A stretch of DNA of 64,000 bases. It comes from Gimesia aquarii (lineage in GTDB: Bacteria > Planctomycetota > Planctomycetia > Planctomycetales > Planctomycetaceae). A program made the translations under genes and the position numbers. Within the stretch, counting starts at the first letter, position 1. Every line of letters starts with the position of its first letter. The stretch is from positions 5,919,800 through 5,983,799 of the forward strand of contig NZ_CP037920.1 in NCBI RefSeq assembly GCF_007748195.1. Direction: 5' to 3'. Positions 53,128 to 62,732 of the stretch are shown piece after piece. The notes beneath the pieces were generated by a model that made no database searches, was not told the origin of the DNA, and saw only the letters and a program-made list of their open reading frames with translations.

Positions 53128-56091
53128 TCAGTTCGAAGTTTGTGCCTGTTCTCGCATAGTGTATTTACAAATCAGACTCAGTAACTGTTTACGATTGATC
53201 GGTTTGCTTGTATAGGCATCACAGCCCGCTGCAATACATTCCTGCAATTGGGTATTCATTGCATGGGCCGTGATAGCAATAATTGGTTTCGAATAACCGG
53301 AAGCTCTTAGCGTTTTCGTAGCAGTATAACCATCCATCACCGGCATCTGGATATCCATTAAGATAATATCAAAAGGAGTTCCCTTCTCCTCCGCAGACTG
53401 TGCTGCTTCTACAGCCACTTTTCCATTTTCAGCAAGTTCATATTCGCATTGCCATTTTTTGAGTATGTAAGAAAGTAAATGTTGATTATCAGCCCCATCA
53501 TCTGCTACGAGTACTCGTGGAGAAAAACCAAAGTATTCTTTCAGACTGTCTGGTATAGTGTGTGAGGCGACTTCTTCGGTCACCAGATCCTGCCCTTCAG
53601 AATCATACTGAACCAGATTCACATCTGCTGAGACTCCTGTTGGAAGTTTAATGACAAAAGTAGAACCTACTGCAGAAACACTAGTCACTGAAATTGATCC
53701 ATTCAACATTTCGACCAGTTTTTTGCAAATCGTCAATCCCAGTCCCGTTCCACCAAAACGTCGGGTCATTGAGACATCTGCCTGGATGAAGGGTTGAAAT
53801 AGTTGTTGCATCTGGTTGTCTGTAATACCAACTCCGGTATCAACGACTTCAACTTGTAAGAATGGTACCTGATCTTCAATCAGGTAGCGTGCAATGACAC
53901 TGACCGCCCCCTGGTCTGTAAACTTGATGGCGTTCCCGACCAGATTGACCAGTATTTGTTTGAGTCTGGTAGGATCTGTCTGAATATACTCTGGTATGGC
54001 GCCATCAAATTCTGTCGTGTACCCAATTTTCTTCTTGTCAGCGCGCACTTTAAGCAATGACTCTACATTGAATAAAATTTGTGTGGGAGAACATTGCATC
54101 AATTCCACTGTCATTTTTTGTGAATTGATTTTTGAGAGATCGAGCAAGTCATTGATCAAACAAAGTAAATAATCGCCATTTTGTTTAATGGTCTCGATCA
54201 TTTTCACTTGAGACCTGGACTCCAATTGCTCCGTTAATATTTCTGAATACCCTAAAATAGCAGTCATAGGAGTTCGGATTTCATGGCTGATATTGGCCAG
54301 GAATAAATCCTTGGAGATGTTTGCTTCCACTGCTTGCTGCTGAGCCGCTTTCAGATCTTCAGTCAATCGATCATTAATAATGGCCATACCAATCAAATCA
54401 CCAATGGATTGCAGGAACCGTATCTGGTCAGGATCATCATCCGGAAATGTTTCACTGGATAAAACCATTGCGCCGAGAGACTCTCCCAGATGCGAAATGG
54501 GAACCAGGTAATGGCCATGCGATCCGTCTGATTGACGTTCTTCTTTAGTTTTGGAGTCACAGTGACATTGATTAATGATATGTGTCTGAATCACCGAATG
54601 AGGATATTCTGCATACTCTTCTTTAAACCAATACTCATGATAGGTGAAGGGAGGAGAGACAACAAAATCTCCAAAACGAGAGAGCAGTTCACATTGTTTA
54701 GTCTTTGTATTATTCAGATATAGACACCCCTGCTTCAGATGCTGGAATTCAGGAATGTCAATCAGTGCACTCAATACCTGATCCATTTTTTCTTTCAAAG
54801 ACGTCTGTTGTTGTAAGCTTTTTGCAACTCTGGCTCGAATGACAGCTTGAAGATGTTTCTGAGACTGCTTTTTCTCGCTCAAAACCTTATTCGTAATATC
54901 TCTCTGCACCGCCACGTAGGAGATACATTCTCCCTGTTTATCATAGATCGGGGAAACCGTCATGTGTACCCAACGATATTGTTCCAGCCAGTTTTTCTCC
55001 TGCCGTGAACTCTGACCTAATAAGGGTAAACTTGAAACCGTTTGACCTACCTTGCGGCGATTAATTAACGTTCCCTTCCAGGTCTTTCCTGAAAGTAGTT
55101 GATTCCATATTTCCTGATATGTTTCTTCCGGATTGAGATGACTCTTGAGACAACGCGGAGTCTGCCCGAGAGCGTCTGCAGCCGACCACTCATAAAGTTC
55201 AGAGAAAGCCGGATTGACATATGTAATCATGCCTGTTGTGTCTGTAATAAAGACTGCATCAGCACTTGATTCAATAGCGCGTGCCAACCGCTCGACCTGC
55301 TCTCGTTCCTGTACCAATTTGGTGATATCCATCACCAGAGCCACAATCGCCGGTTTAGAAAAAACGGTAGTTCTCTGAAGATAAACTTCAGCAGGATAAC
55401 AAGTCCCTCCCTTTCTCTTAAATTCTGAATTGAGAAATGTTTGGGAATCTTGGCTCTCTAATAATGAATGAAATACCTCTTCAAGTTGCGCTCTGAAATC
55501 TTCCTTCACTAATTGAAAAGGAGTCATCGAATTGAGTTCCTGCGAAGTATAACCCAGATTTTTTGTGGCACCCCGACTCGCATAAAAAAGCTGCAGAGAT
55601 TCGGCGTCAAAAATATAAATCTCGTTTAATGATTCTTCGAGCACATTGCTCAGTGCCATCTGAATTCGGTCAGACTTCTGATTGGCAATGATCTGGAGTA
55701 TATTTCGAATGCGTTTGTGAACAAGTGCCGGGCAATAAGGTCGCAGCAAAAAATCATCGACGCCATTCGCAAGCGCGATGGTTATTTTCTCCGATTCCTG
55801 GAACTGAGATGTAGCCATAATCGCAGTATTGGCGAGTACTGCGTGTGATTTGTAAAACCCGATCACCTCAATCAAATCCATCTCCTGGATTTCGAGGCTT
55901 AAGATAATAATGTCTGGCTTAAGTTCTAATGCCTTCAACAATGAATTTTTTACATCGAGACAATGATGTATTTCATATCCCTCTTCAGTATTAATTCTCT
56001 CAAATTCAACAAAATGGTTTGCCTGGTCATCCACATACAGAATGCACGGAGACCATTGCCTCTGCTCATCGAGCAAGTTCAAAAGCTGCAT
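53128..56091 (-). CDS. Soluble hybrid sensor histidine kinase
   Basis: A 987-residue protein without membrane helices. Order: a receiver-like N-terminal domain (about 15-130); two PAS domains (VLEESLNEIYIFDAESLQLF; AIESSADAVFITDTTGMITYVNPAFSELY); a GAF-like region (about 430-570); HisKA with the phosphorylated His in NISHEIRTPMTAILGYSEIL; HATPase with NLVGNAIKFTDQG, VDTGVGIT and GTGLGLTICKKL; and a C-terminal receiver with Asp in IILMDIQMPVMDGYTA. In the first receiver the acceptor position reads IIILSLEIQ, Ser instead of Asp, so it is probably a pseudo-receiver. It senses an intracellular cue and must pass phosphate to an unlinked partner. Confidence 0.92.
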   Translation of the reverse strand: MQLLNLLDEQRQWSPCILYVDDQANHFVEFERINTEEGYEIHHCLDVKNSLLKALELKPDIIILSLEIQEMDLIEVIGFYKSHAVLANTAIMATSQFQESEKITIALANGVDDFLLRPYCPALVHKRIRNILQIIANQKSDRIQMALSNVLEESLNEIYIFDAESLQLFYASRGATKNLGYTSQELNSMTPFQLVKEDFRAQLEEVFHSLLESQDSQTFLNSEFKRKGGTCYPAEVYLQRTTVFSKPAIVALVMDITKLVQEREQVERLARAIESSADAVFITDTTGMITYVNPAFSELYEWSAADALGQTPRCLKSHLNPEETYQEIWNQLLSGKTWKGTLINRRKVGQTVSSLPLLGQSSRQEKNWLEQYRWVHMTVSPIYDKQGECISYVAVQRDITNKVLSEKKQSQKHLQAVIRARVAKSLQQQTSLKEKMDQVLSALIDIPEFQHLKQGCLYLNNTKTKQCELLSRFGDFVVSPPFTYHEYWFKEEYAEYPHSVIQTHIINQCHCDSKTKEERQSDGSHGHYLVPISHLGESLGAMVLSSETFPDDDPDQIRFLQSIGDLIGMAIINDRLTEDLKAAQQQAVEANISKDLFLANISHEIRTPMTAILGYSEILTEQLESRSQVKMIETIKQNGDYLLCLINDLLDLSKINSQKMTVELMQCSPTQILFNVESLLKVRADKKKIGYTTEFDGAIPEYIQTDPTRLKQILVNLVGNAIKFTDQGAVSVIARYLIEDQVPFLQVEVVDTGVGITDNQMQQLFQPFIQADVSMTRRFGGTGLGLTICKKLVEMLNGSISVTSVSAVGSTFVIKLPTGVSADVNLVQYDSEGQDLVTEEVASHTIPDSLKEYFGFSPRVLVADDGADNQHLLSYILKKWQCEYELAENGKVAVEAAQSAEEKGTPFDIILMDIQMPVMDGYTATKTLRASGYSKPIIAITAHAMNTQLQECIAAGCDAYTSKPINRKQLLSLICKYTMREQAQTSN

Positions 56092-56514
56092 ACTGAACCT
56101 AAACCTATCTATTCTTCAGTGCCAAAATCATAGATGGACGTATTCACATTTTCAGATATTTTCACACGTTATTGCTTGTTTTTAGCGCGTCTTATAGTAG
56201 TTCTACCTACTCATACTTTTGTTGATCGGACGCTTTTTCGCTATAAATCCAATATTTTGCCATGAAATTGGAACACGAAAGAATCGAAGTAAGAGGTCTC
56301 TCAAGCAAACTATTCCAAACAGAACAAACGGTTTTATCGGTCCTTTTGGATTCATCGCTTTGAGAAGGAGAGAGGCAGGAGGGATAGTGTTGAAACGATA
56401 CAGGATTCAGCTTGATCTTCACCGGTTAAAGGAGCTTGTCTCAGCGAGTCGATCTCAGCCAGGAATTTGTTTTCAGTGTGTGGAGTAGACTTGATATGAT
56501 CTTCAGATCAGATT
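56092..56514. other. Intergenic region between methyltransferase and histidine kinase genes
   Basis: 423 bases. Short open frames on both strands (56207-56422, 56219-56488) have no protein-like composition or start signals, and I do not consider them genes. The right part should hold the kinase promoter. Confidence 0.45.
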
Positions 56515-57318
56515 TTATTTTGCTGCGGTTTTCTCGAAAACCAGAATATGCTGCCGAGGCAGGATCCCGATAGTCTCTTTCCATTTCAAATTCAGCTCTG
56601 GTCGGGAAACTTCTTTCTTCGCTTGTGCCTCAGACATTTTATGTACGAGTTTGATCGGCACAGCGGGGTCTTCTTTGCGATATTCCACCAGCACCACACG
56701 CCCTTTCGGCTTTAATGCTTTTGAAATTTCCTGCATCATTTCAAAGGGAAATTCAAATTCATGATATACATCTACCATAATCGCTAAATCAATTGATTCT
56801 GGCTTGAGTCCAGGTGATTTCTGAGTTCCCAACACGGGATGAATATTCTTGACACCTTGTTTTTCAAGTTTTTTGTTAAGCAGTTCCAGCATCTCTTTTT
56901 GAACATCCACTGCGTAAACTTTACCGTCAGGGCTCACATGATCGGCTAGAATCACGGAAATGACGCCGCTGCCCGCACCGATATCTGCAATCGCCATGCC
57001 GGGCTTCAGCTTCAATGCTTTCGGGAGCAAAGACAGTCGTTCTTCCTGCTCGCGTGCTTTGCGTTCCAGCCAGGGAGCTCCCTGATAACCCATTACACGG
57101 GCGATTTCGCGTCCCCGATAGAATTTACCGATACCATTCGGGTCATGATCCCGCTGATAAGTATAGAGCGTTTTTTTTGAATCCTGCTGGCTCTGCTTCT
57201 GAGTTGCTGTCGCAGGTTCATCTGCGATCAGAGGAAGCGTTAACCAACAACTTACCAGAACATAAAATGAGAATCTGATGAAACAATTCCAAGCTAGAAA
57301 TTTCTGCCATGCATCCAT
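56515..57318 (-). CDS. Exported SAM-dependent methyltransferase-like protein
   Basis: A 267-residue protein that starts with a signal peptide or anchor (FIRFSFYVLVSCWLTLPLIAD), an odd place for an S-adenosylmethionine enzyme. The catalytic domain is a class I methyltransferase: MAIADIGAGSGVISVILADHV is the SAM-binding glycine loop, VYAVDVQKEMLELLNKKL is motif II, and IDLAIMVDVYHEFEFPFEMMQEI motif IV. The upstream part, YRGREIARVMGYQGAPWLERKAREQEE, is typical of a planctomycete/proteobacterial group annotated as class I methyltransferases with signal peptides. Substrate unknown. It follows the Trm112-like gene by 29 bases on the same strand. Confidence 0.82.
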   Translation of the reverse strand: MDAWQKFLAWNCFIRFSFYVLVSCWLTLPLIADEPATATQKQSQQDSKKTLYTYQRDHDPNGIGKFYRGREIARVMGYQGAPWLERKAREQEERLSLLPKALKLKPGMAIADIGAGSGVISVILADHVSPDGKVYAVDVQKEMLELLNKKLEKQGVKNIHPVLGTQKSPGLKPESIDLAIMVDVYHEFEFPFEMMQEISKALKPKGRVVLVEYRKEDPAVPIKLVHKMSEAQAKKEVSRPELNLKWKETIGILPRQHILVFEKTAAK

Positions 57319-57347
57319 CAGTTTCTCTCCTCTGTTAGGAATTTAGT

Positions 57348-57587
57348 TCAGGAAACTAACTCTCCTGAAACAGGATTTCGGTCATTGCGTTTCATGATTT
57401 CAGCCCACTCTTCCTGAGGAACTTGGGTCGCTTCCTCCACCAGCATCACCGGAATCCCATCTTTGATAGGATACCTCAATCGCGATGCTGGATCGATAGA
57501 AACTAGAAAATCACCATCACACACCAGTTTTGCTTTTGTTTTCGGACAGGCGATAATGTCCTGCAAATGCTGAGGATCAAAAGACAT
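57348..57587 (-). CDS. Trm112 family protein
   Basis: A 79-residue protein of the Trm112/YcaR family (LQDIIACPKTKAKLVCDGDFLVS and RYPIKDGIPVMLVEEA). Eukaryotic and archaeal Trm112 activates methyltransferases by direct binding; bacterial homologues are small partner proteins of unclear role. Its location directly upstream of a methyltransferase gene invites the same idea here, although that methyltransferase carries a signal peptide. Only one clear CP motif of the usual zinc cysteines is retained. Confidence 0.9.
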   Translation of the reverse strand: MSFDPQHLQDIIACPKTKAKLVCDGDFLVSIDPASRLRYPIKDGIPVMLVEEATQVPQEEWAEIMKRNDRNPVSGELVS

Positions 57588-57696
57588 TGTTTTTACTCTT
57601 GAACGACTTTAGTGTAATTGTAACAAATACAGCAGGCAACCACGGTTTTCTCTTGAACCAGGAATACCTACCATTCGATACTCATTGAAAGGGGAT

Positions 57697-58716
57697 TTAG
57701 AAACCGCGTAAAATCTGGATATCTTTGAAGGTTCGTAGATCATAATCAATGCCGACATAATCGAGAACCGAACAAAGGGCTCTTACCGCCACTCCAATGC
57801 CGTCGGGTCCACTAAACCCGCCAAATTGTCCTCCACCCTTCAAATGTGGTTCTACTTCCAGGAAGACGCCGGGCGCCCCCAGCTTCTTCATTTTTTTCTC
57901 CATTTTTGGAAGAATCGTACGCAGTTCACGTAACACAAATTCGTGCCCGGCATCACCAACGTTTGCAGGTACAAAGTTTTTCAAGCGTTCTTCATCGACA
58001 ACACCGGTCCATTCCAAATCAGAATCGACGGCATAGTCTTTGATATGCAGCCAACCCATCGATTTGCTCATATCATGAAACTCGCTCAAACACTGCATTG
58101 CGTCTTTATTCTGCGCCGCGATATTCCCGCCGTCATAAATGGTTACCATGTTAGCGCGTTTGACTTTGCGCGCCAGCTCAGCCAGCAATGGTCCGGTTTC
58201 TCCTATTAAGTTCGGCTCGATTTCGAGACCGTAAATCAAACCCTTTTTCGCACAAAGATCGGCAATCTGACCAATCTGGTCGACGGCCTGATTCATGTAG
58301 GGCTTGGGATCTTCTCCTTTGGGAGGATAAAAAGAAAAACCTCGAATCAACTTCGTTCCCAACGTGGTGGCGGCATTAATGGTATTTGCAACTTCTGTTT
58401 TCAAGTACTTTTTGAAAGGTACAAACACATTATGAGAGCCATCATCTTTATCAACCAGTTTGATCTTTCCAACACGGGCTCCAATGCTGGTGACGCTCAT
58501 GCCATACTCATCATGCAGCTTGAGTAGCTGTTTATATTCCGCTTTATTCAAATCCACGACATGTTTGACGTTTCCATCACCTTTCACATCGATAAACCGA
58601 GGACTGTAATATTTCAGCCCTAAAGCAGAGAGTGCCACCATTTGTTCAATTGCTGTTTTATGATTTGCTGCTTCATCTGCAAATGCACTTAAAATCACAC
58701 GTGGGTTGTCTGACAT
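57697..58716 (-). CDS. Sugar phosphate isomerase/epimerase-like TIM-barrel protein
   Basis: A 339-residue xylose-isomerase-like TIM-barrel protein, beginning [54 protein letters not shown] (metal-binding Glu), [27 protein letters not shown] and [14 protein letters not shown] give the metal ligands Glu, Asp, His and Glu on successive strands. It is probably a carbohydrate isomerase or epimerase. It is leftward next to a GntR regulator gene and near the oxidoreductase/aminotransferase pair, so a common sugar-derivative pathway is likely. Confidence 0.85.
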   Translation of the reverse strand: MSDNPRVILSAFADEAANHKTAIEQMVALSALGLKYYSPRFIDVKGDGNVKHVVDLNKAEYKQLLKLHDEYGMSVTSIGARVGKIKLVDKDDGSHNVFVPFKKYLKTEVANTINAATTLGTKLIRGFSFYPPKGEDPKPYMNQAVDQIGQIADLCAKKGLIYGLEIEPNLIGETGPLLAELARKVKRANMVTIYDGGNIAAQNKDAMQCLSEFHDMSKSMGWLHIKDYAVDSDLEWTGVVDEERLKNFVPANVGDAGHEFVLRELRTILPKMEKKMKKLGAPGVFLEVEPHLKGGGQFGGFSGPDGIGVAVRALCSVLDYVGIDYDLRTFKDIQILRGF

Positions 58717-58895
58717 GACGAATTTTTGCCTTTTGTTTCAAAATCTAAAGCGGATAATAGAGTAAACCAACGAAACTGTCTTCGTCGGAGCCATTTTTGA
58801 CAGGTTTGGGATAACTTTCAAGAGCCAGGAGAAGATCGCACTCGCTTTTCAACTGCATTTCATCATTTTGATCATCGAACTACCAGTTGCACCTG

Positions 58896-59630
58896 TCAAA
58901 CAATCAAGCGATCGGGTCGCATTCGAGAAGCATTTCGTAAATGCATCTCCATGGCAACAGAAGCGGTTTCAGAGTCGCGATTCTTTAAGGAATCCAGGAG
59001 AACAGTATGATCATATAAGCCCCGCGTCATAATTTCTGGAGTTTCTTCAGCTGCGGAATAGGAAACCCGCTTATAACTCCAGCATTTATGAATGGCTTCA
59101 GAAATTGGTAAATTCCCACAATATTCGGCAATGGCCAGATGTAAAGCGTAGTCAAACGAACGAGATCCAGTACTCCACTTCTGTAAGTGTTCGCTAGAAC
59201 GGTCTCCCGTTTCATACTGCTGCTGACAGGCTTTGACTTCAGCCGCCTGGTTTTCCAAGCGTGACAATTCTGCTTCAGTAATCCTTTGTGCGGCCATCGC
59301 AGCAGCGGAGGGTTCTAATAACAATCGCAGTTCATGGATTTCGACTAGCCAGTTCTCAGCCCCTTCTCTGACAACGGCACGATGGTTCTTTTGCTGAATC
59401 ACAATTCCATCAGCCTGTAAACGGGCTAAAGCTTGTACTACTGGAGTTCGGCTCACACTAAGTTCACGTGCTAATTGCGTACTTTTCAGTTCTGTCCCAC
59501 CGGGAAGTTCACAACGAATGATCCTGAGTAACAGTTTCTGATAAACCTCATCGACAAGAGAAAGACTCTCATCGTCTTCACGAACATTTTGTTCACTCAA
59601 ATCGGATAGTAAAGAAACGTCATTAGTCAC
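58896..59630 (-). CDS. GntR-family transcriptional regulator with FCD domain
   Basis: A 244-residue regulator. The N-terminal winged helix has LKSTQLARELSVSRTPVVQALARLQADGIV, and the C-terminal all-helical FCD domain has ELRLLLEPSAAAMAAQ and LHLAIAEYCGNLPI, whose His, with other conserved residues, often binds a metal and a carboxylate ligand. The start is GTG at 59630 with GAGG five to six bases upstream. It is divergent from the oxidoreductase gene, and the 253-base space contains a good promoter and an inverted repeat that may be its operator. It probably represses the neighbouring catabolic genes until an organic acid effector binds. Confidence 0.92.
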   Translation of the reverse strand: MTNDVSLLSDLSEQNVREDDESLSLVDEVYQKLLLRIIRCELPGGTELKSTQLARELSVSRTPVVQALARLQADGIVIQQKNHRAVVREGAENWLVEIHELRLLLEPSAAAMAAQRITEAELSRLENQAAEVKACQQQYETGDRSSEHLQKWSTGSRSFDYALHLAIAEYCGNLPISEAIHKCWSYKRVSYSAAEETPEIMTRGLYDHTVLLDSLKNRDSETASVAMEMHLRNASRMRPDRLIV

Positions 59631-59736
59631 GCGAACCTCATTTCATCTGAAACGTTCGAAATCGATCGATCACTAAAATAGCCAGAACGGACATTGCGAG
59701 ATCAGCTTCTTTGATTGACAAAGCCCTCTGATTGAC

Positions 59737-59765
59737 TTGACAATCCCTCAGCAAACGCATAAAGT
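59737..59765 (+). promoter_or_regulatory. Sigma70-like promoter for the oxidoreductase-aminotransferase operon
   Basis: A consensus TTGACA at 59737-59742 and TAAAGT at 59760-59765 are separated by 17 bases. The predicted start, near 59772, leaves an untranslated leader of about 110 bases. Confidence 0.6.
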
Positions 59766-59821
59766 GCATTCACTTCAAGAGAATAACATTGAGCGAAAGA
59801 TTCACACAACCCTGATTATAA

Positions 59822-59863
59822 CAGATTATATGAATTTTACAGACTTTAAATCCACATAATCTG
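59822..59863. repeat. Inverted repeat, candidate operator between gntR and oxidoreductase genes
   Basis: CAGATTAT at 59822-59829 and ATAATCTG at 59856-59863 are exact reverse complements separated by 26 bases, lying 21 bases before the oxidoreductase start and downstream of the predicted promoter. Confidence 0.5.
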
Positions 59864-59883
59864 AATTCACTTAGGAATATTTC

Positions 59884-61164
59884 ATGAGTTCAAAAACACA
59901 AGAAAACAAGCTGAAAGCTGGTTTGGTCGGATTTGGGATGATTGTTGATGAGACATATCGCCCCTTCTTTGAAACAGCCCATGAAACGGGCATCTACCAA
60001 CGCACCACAGGTCCCATTGAGATTTCACTGGAGGCGGTCGCTACGCGAACCGGTGCTCGTGCCGAGAAGTATCTGGCTGAACGCGGTGAAAAAGTGGGAG
60101 GATTTCAAAGCTTCTCCGGAAACAATGCGATTGAACAGATGGTTGCTTCAGGACTGGATTTTGCCTGTGTTGCTTCTCCCGATGATCGCCACTTTGATTC
60201 CTGTAAGAAAGTTCTCGAGTCTGGAACACACTTGATCGTTGAAAAACCCTCGGTTCTAAAATTGCAGGAACTGGATGAACTGACTGCACTTGCTCAGGAA
60301 AACAATGTTGCTGCCAAAATTGTTTACCATAAGCTGCTCGATCCCGATCATAAAAAACTGAGAACGCTCGTCCATGACGATGTACTACAACACGTCAATA
60401 ATGGTTATTGCTCTTTACTGGAGCCCAAGTCTATCTCTGGCAGTCAATTTGCACAGTGGATTACCGGCCGTAATCCGGGTACTTATGTTGCCGTTCACTA
60501 TATCAAACTGATTGATTTTACGTTTGGTGGAAAACTCAAGACGATTACCGCATCAGGTCAACGTGGTTTGGTTGGCGAGAAAGATGGTCCTACCTGGGAT
60601 AGTTGCCAGATGCGGATGGTTTACGAATATGACTCCGGACGCGAAGCCGCCTTTGATATTCACACGTCATGGGTCACTCCGGATAATTTTCCCGGTTATG
60701 TCGAACAGGAAGTTCAATTTCGTTTCGACAACGGGTTATGGAACGGCCATTCCCGCAAACGTGGTGTTGAGTGTACGGTAGAAGAGAAAACACCATTCAC
60801 ACTCAAAAACTCGATGAACAACCATTATAACGGCACTTTTGTCGAACCTTGGGGAACCCGTTCACAGCGTGGTTATGGCATTGAGGTCATCGAACGTTTT
60901 GTTCGTGAGGTCGCTTTCATTGAGCATGGCGGTCCCTCAGCGGAACGCCAACAGCGTCTGGAAGAAGTACGAGGATTAAGTTACAACGACTTATCGGCTG
61001 ACCGCCAGACAGTTGCAGCCGTGCAGGCATTGGAAGCGATTCTCGAAAAACACGTTCAAGGTGAACCGGATTGCGTCGTCCGTGTTAACGACAAACGTGG
61101 CGGCCTGGTCCTCTTCAGTCCAGGCTCATCGGAGGCAGAAGTGCTTTACGAAGGTACGGTTTAA
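59884..61164 (+). CDS. Gfo/Idh/MocA family oxidoreductase
   Basis: A 426-residue NAD(P)-dependent oxidoreductase. KAGLVGFGMIVDETYRPFF is the Rossmann nucleotide loop, DFACVASPDDRHFDSC the second strand-loop, and HLIVEKPSVLKLQEL contains the family EKP motif with the catalytic Lys. The C-terminal part forms the substrate sheet domain. Members oxidise or reduce sugars, inositols and amino sugars. It is co-directional with an aminotransferase 73 bases on, which suggests oxidation of a hydroxyl group followed by amination, or the reverse. Confidence 0.92.
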   Translation: MSSKTQENKLKAGLVGFGMIVDETYRPFFETAHETGIYQRTTGPIEISLEAVATRTGARAEKYLAERGEKVGGFQSFSGNNAIEQMVASGLDFACVASPDDRHFDSCKKVLESGTHLIVEKPSVLKLQELDELTALAQENNVAAKIVYHKLLDPDHKKLRTLVHDDVLQHVNNGYCSLLEPKSISGSQFAQWITGRNPGTYVAVHYIKLIDFTFGGKLKTITASGQRGLVGEKDGPTWDSCQMRMVYEYDSGREAAFDIHTSWVTPDNFPGYVEQEVQFRFDNGLWNGHSRKRGVECTVEEKTPFTLKNSMNNHYNGTFVEPWGTRSQRGYGIEVIERFVREVAFIEHGGPSAERQQRLEEVRGLSYNDLSADRQTVAAVQALEAILEKHVQGEPDCVVRVNDKRGGLVLFSPGSSEAEVLYEGTV

Positions 61165-61237
61165 ACTTTATGGAATTTTTCACTCTTTAAAACATTCTTT
61201 AGTGTCCCTTTATCATCCTAAATCAAAAGAGAAAATT

Positions 61238-62644
61238 ATGACCACAGCCATTCAATTTGATAACGAAAATCAATCGAACGCGATTCGTCAGGATTTGTTT
61301 CAGACAGAACCCTTGGCCTTACGGACATTCACTCCCAGTCAAGCGGTGCTCGCAAAATCAGCAGGTTGCTTTCACTGGACGCCTGAAGGACGTCGTCTGT
61401 ATGACTTCACCTCGGGTGTGCTCGTTGCAAATTTAGGGCACAACCCTCGACGCTGGATGAAGCGGTTCAGTGAGTATCTTGGCTGGAAACCCGAACACAT
61501 TACCGGCGAAGGGGAAGGTGATTACTTTGAAGCAGTCACACTCACCGCCTATAACGCCGTCACTGAAATTGAAACGGAAGCCAGCAAACGGCTCATCGCC
61601 AATATTCAATCCTTCAAGGGAGGCAATCGTTGCGACAAGGTCATCTGGGCCGCTTCAGGTTCAGAAGCAGTGCAAAAGGCACTTTGGGCTTGTTTGCACC
61701 GGGATCCCGAGCGAGACATTATCCTGGCAACACGTTATGGATTTCACGGTAAAAAAGGGTTGGCTGGTGCAGTCACCGGATCAGAGACAGATCCAGATCG
61801 AGATCCCCATGTGAAATTTATCAGTTTCCCTCGGACGGAATGTGATGATATCACCAAATGTGATCAACCTCTGGATACAAACAAATATCGGAATGAGCTG
61901 GAAGAACTCTGGAATGCCTATGGCGACCGGATTAACTGTTTGATCACCGAACCTTATCTTGGTGGAGGAGGAAGTTACCATCCACAGGTTGAATACCATC
62001 AAGTATTGCAGGATTTCTGCCGTGAGCATGATATCATGTTAGTTCTGGATGAAGTTCAAGCGAACTTTGGGCGTACCGGATGCATGTATGCCTTCGAAAA
62101 ATACCAGATTGAACCTGACTTCGTAGTACTCGGAAAAGGGCTGGGAAATGGAATTCCTGTCGCTGCGACTGTGGGACGCTCTGATGTTATTTCCTGCCTG
62201 AAGTATGGGGAAGCATCCGACACCTGGAGTGCAAACCCCGTCTCCTCTGCTTCCGTGTTAGCGACACTTGATGAATTCGAAAATACGGATGTAATGGAGA
62301 ATACTCAGAAACTTTCGAAGATCTATATCGAAGGCCTGCAAAGTCTGAAAGAAACAGGGGTCATCGCCAAAGTTCGCGGAGAAGGAATGGTGTTTGGAAT
62401 TGAGTGCGCCGAACTGGGTGGTAAAACCAGCCAGGAAGTCGCTATCGAGTTTGTCAAAGCCTGTTACCTTGGTGAAGAGGGTGGAGACGGCATCCACCTG
62501 CTGGGTGCTTTGGCCGGCAACGTATTACGCGTCAGTCCCCCCATGACGATGACAGAAGAACAGGCGCGAGACTCAATTGCACTTCTACAACGCTTGTGTG
62601 GAAAACTGGCGATAGAACTTCAGGCTGCAACTGCTTCCGCCTAA
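61238..62644 (+). CDS. Class III PLP-dependent aminotransferase
   Basis: A 468-residue aminotransferase of the ornithine/4-aminobutyrate (class III) fold. VIWAASGSEAVQKALW binds the cofactor phosphate, MLVLDEVQANFGRTG holds the Asp that pairs with the pyridine nitrogen, and FVVLGKGLGNGIPVAATVG contains the Schiff-base Lys. The ATG at 61238 begins MTTAIQFDNENQ; the open frame further upstream overlaps the oxidoreductase gene and is not the true start. The substrate is unknown; the oxidoreductase partner suggests a keto-sugar or omega-amino compound. The transcript ends at a strong palindromic terminator. Confidence 0.93.
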   Translation: MTTAIQFDNENQSNAIRQDLFQTEPLALRTFTPSQAVLAKSAGCFHWTPEGRRLYDFTSGVLVANLGHNPRRWMKRFSEYLGWKPEHITGEGEGDYFEAVTLTAYNAVTEIETEASKRLIANIQSFKGGNRCDKVIWAASGSEAVQKALWACLHRDPERDIILATRYGFHGKKGLAGAVTGSETDPDRDPHVKFISFPRTECDDITKCDQPLDTNKYRNELEELWNAYGDRINCLITEPYLGGGGSYHPQVEYHQVLQDFCREHDIMLVLDEVQANFGRTGCMYAFEKYQIEPDFVVLGKGLGNGIPVAATVGRSDVISCLKYGEASDTWSANPVSSASVLATLDEFENTDVMENTQKLSKIYIEGLQSLKETGVIAKVRGEGMVFGIECAELGGKTSQEVAIEFVKACYLGEEGGDGIHLLGALAGNVLRVSPPMTMTEEQARDSIALLQRLCGKLAIELQAATASA

Positions 62645-62670
62645 TTGAAAATCACTGGCCATCAACGCAA

Positions 62671-62704
62671 CAAACCCTGGTAATTACCAGGGTTTGTTTT
62701 TTTT
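62671..62704 (+). terminator. Strong intrinsic terminator after the aminotransferase gene
   Basis: A perfect 26-base palindrome (CAAACCCTGGTAA and its complement, 62671-62696) is followed by eight T residues. It lies 27 bases after the stop codon. Confidence 0.92.
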
Positions 62705-62732
62705 GATACAATTATTATTCGATGTCTCTGAA

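Noticed and set aside
56219-56488. 89-codon open frame on the plus strand (and 56207-56422 on the minus strand)
   Set aside because: Composition is not protein-like, there is no ribosome-binding site, and the two frames overlap on opposite strands in an intergenic region.
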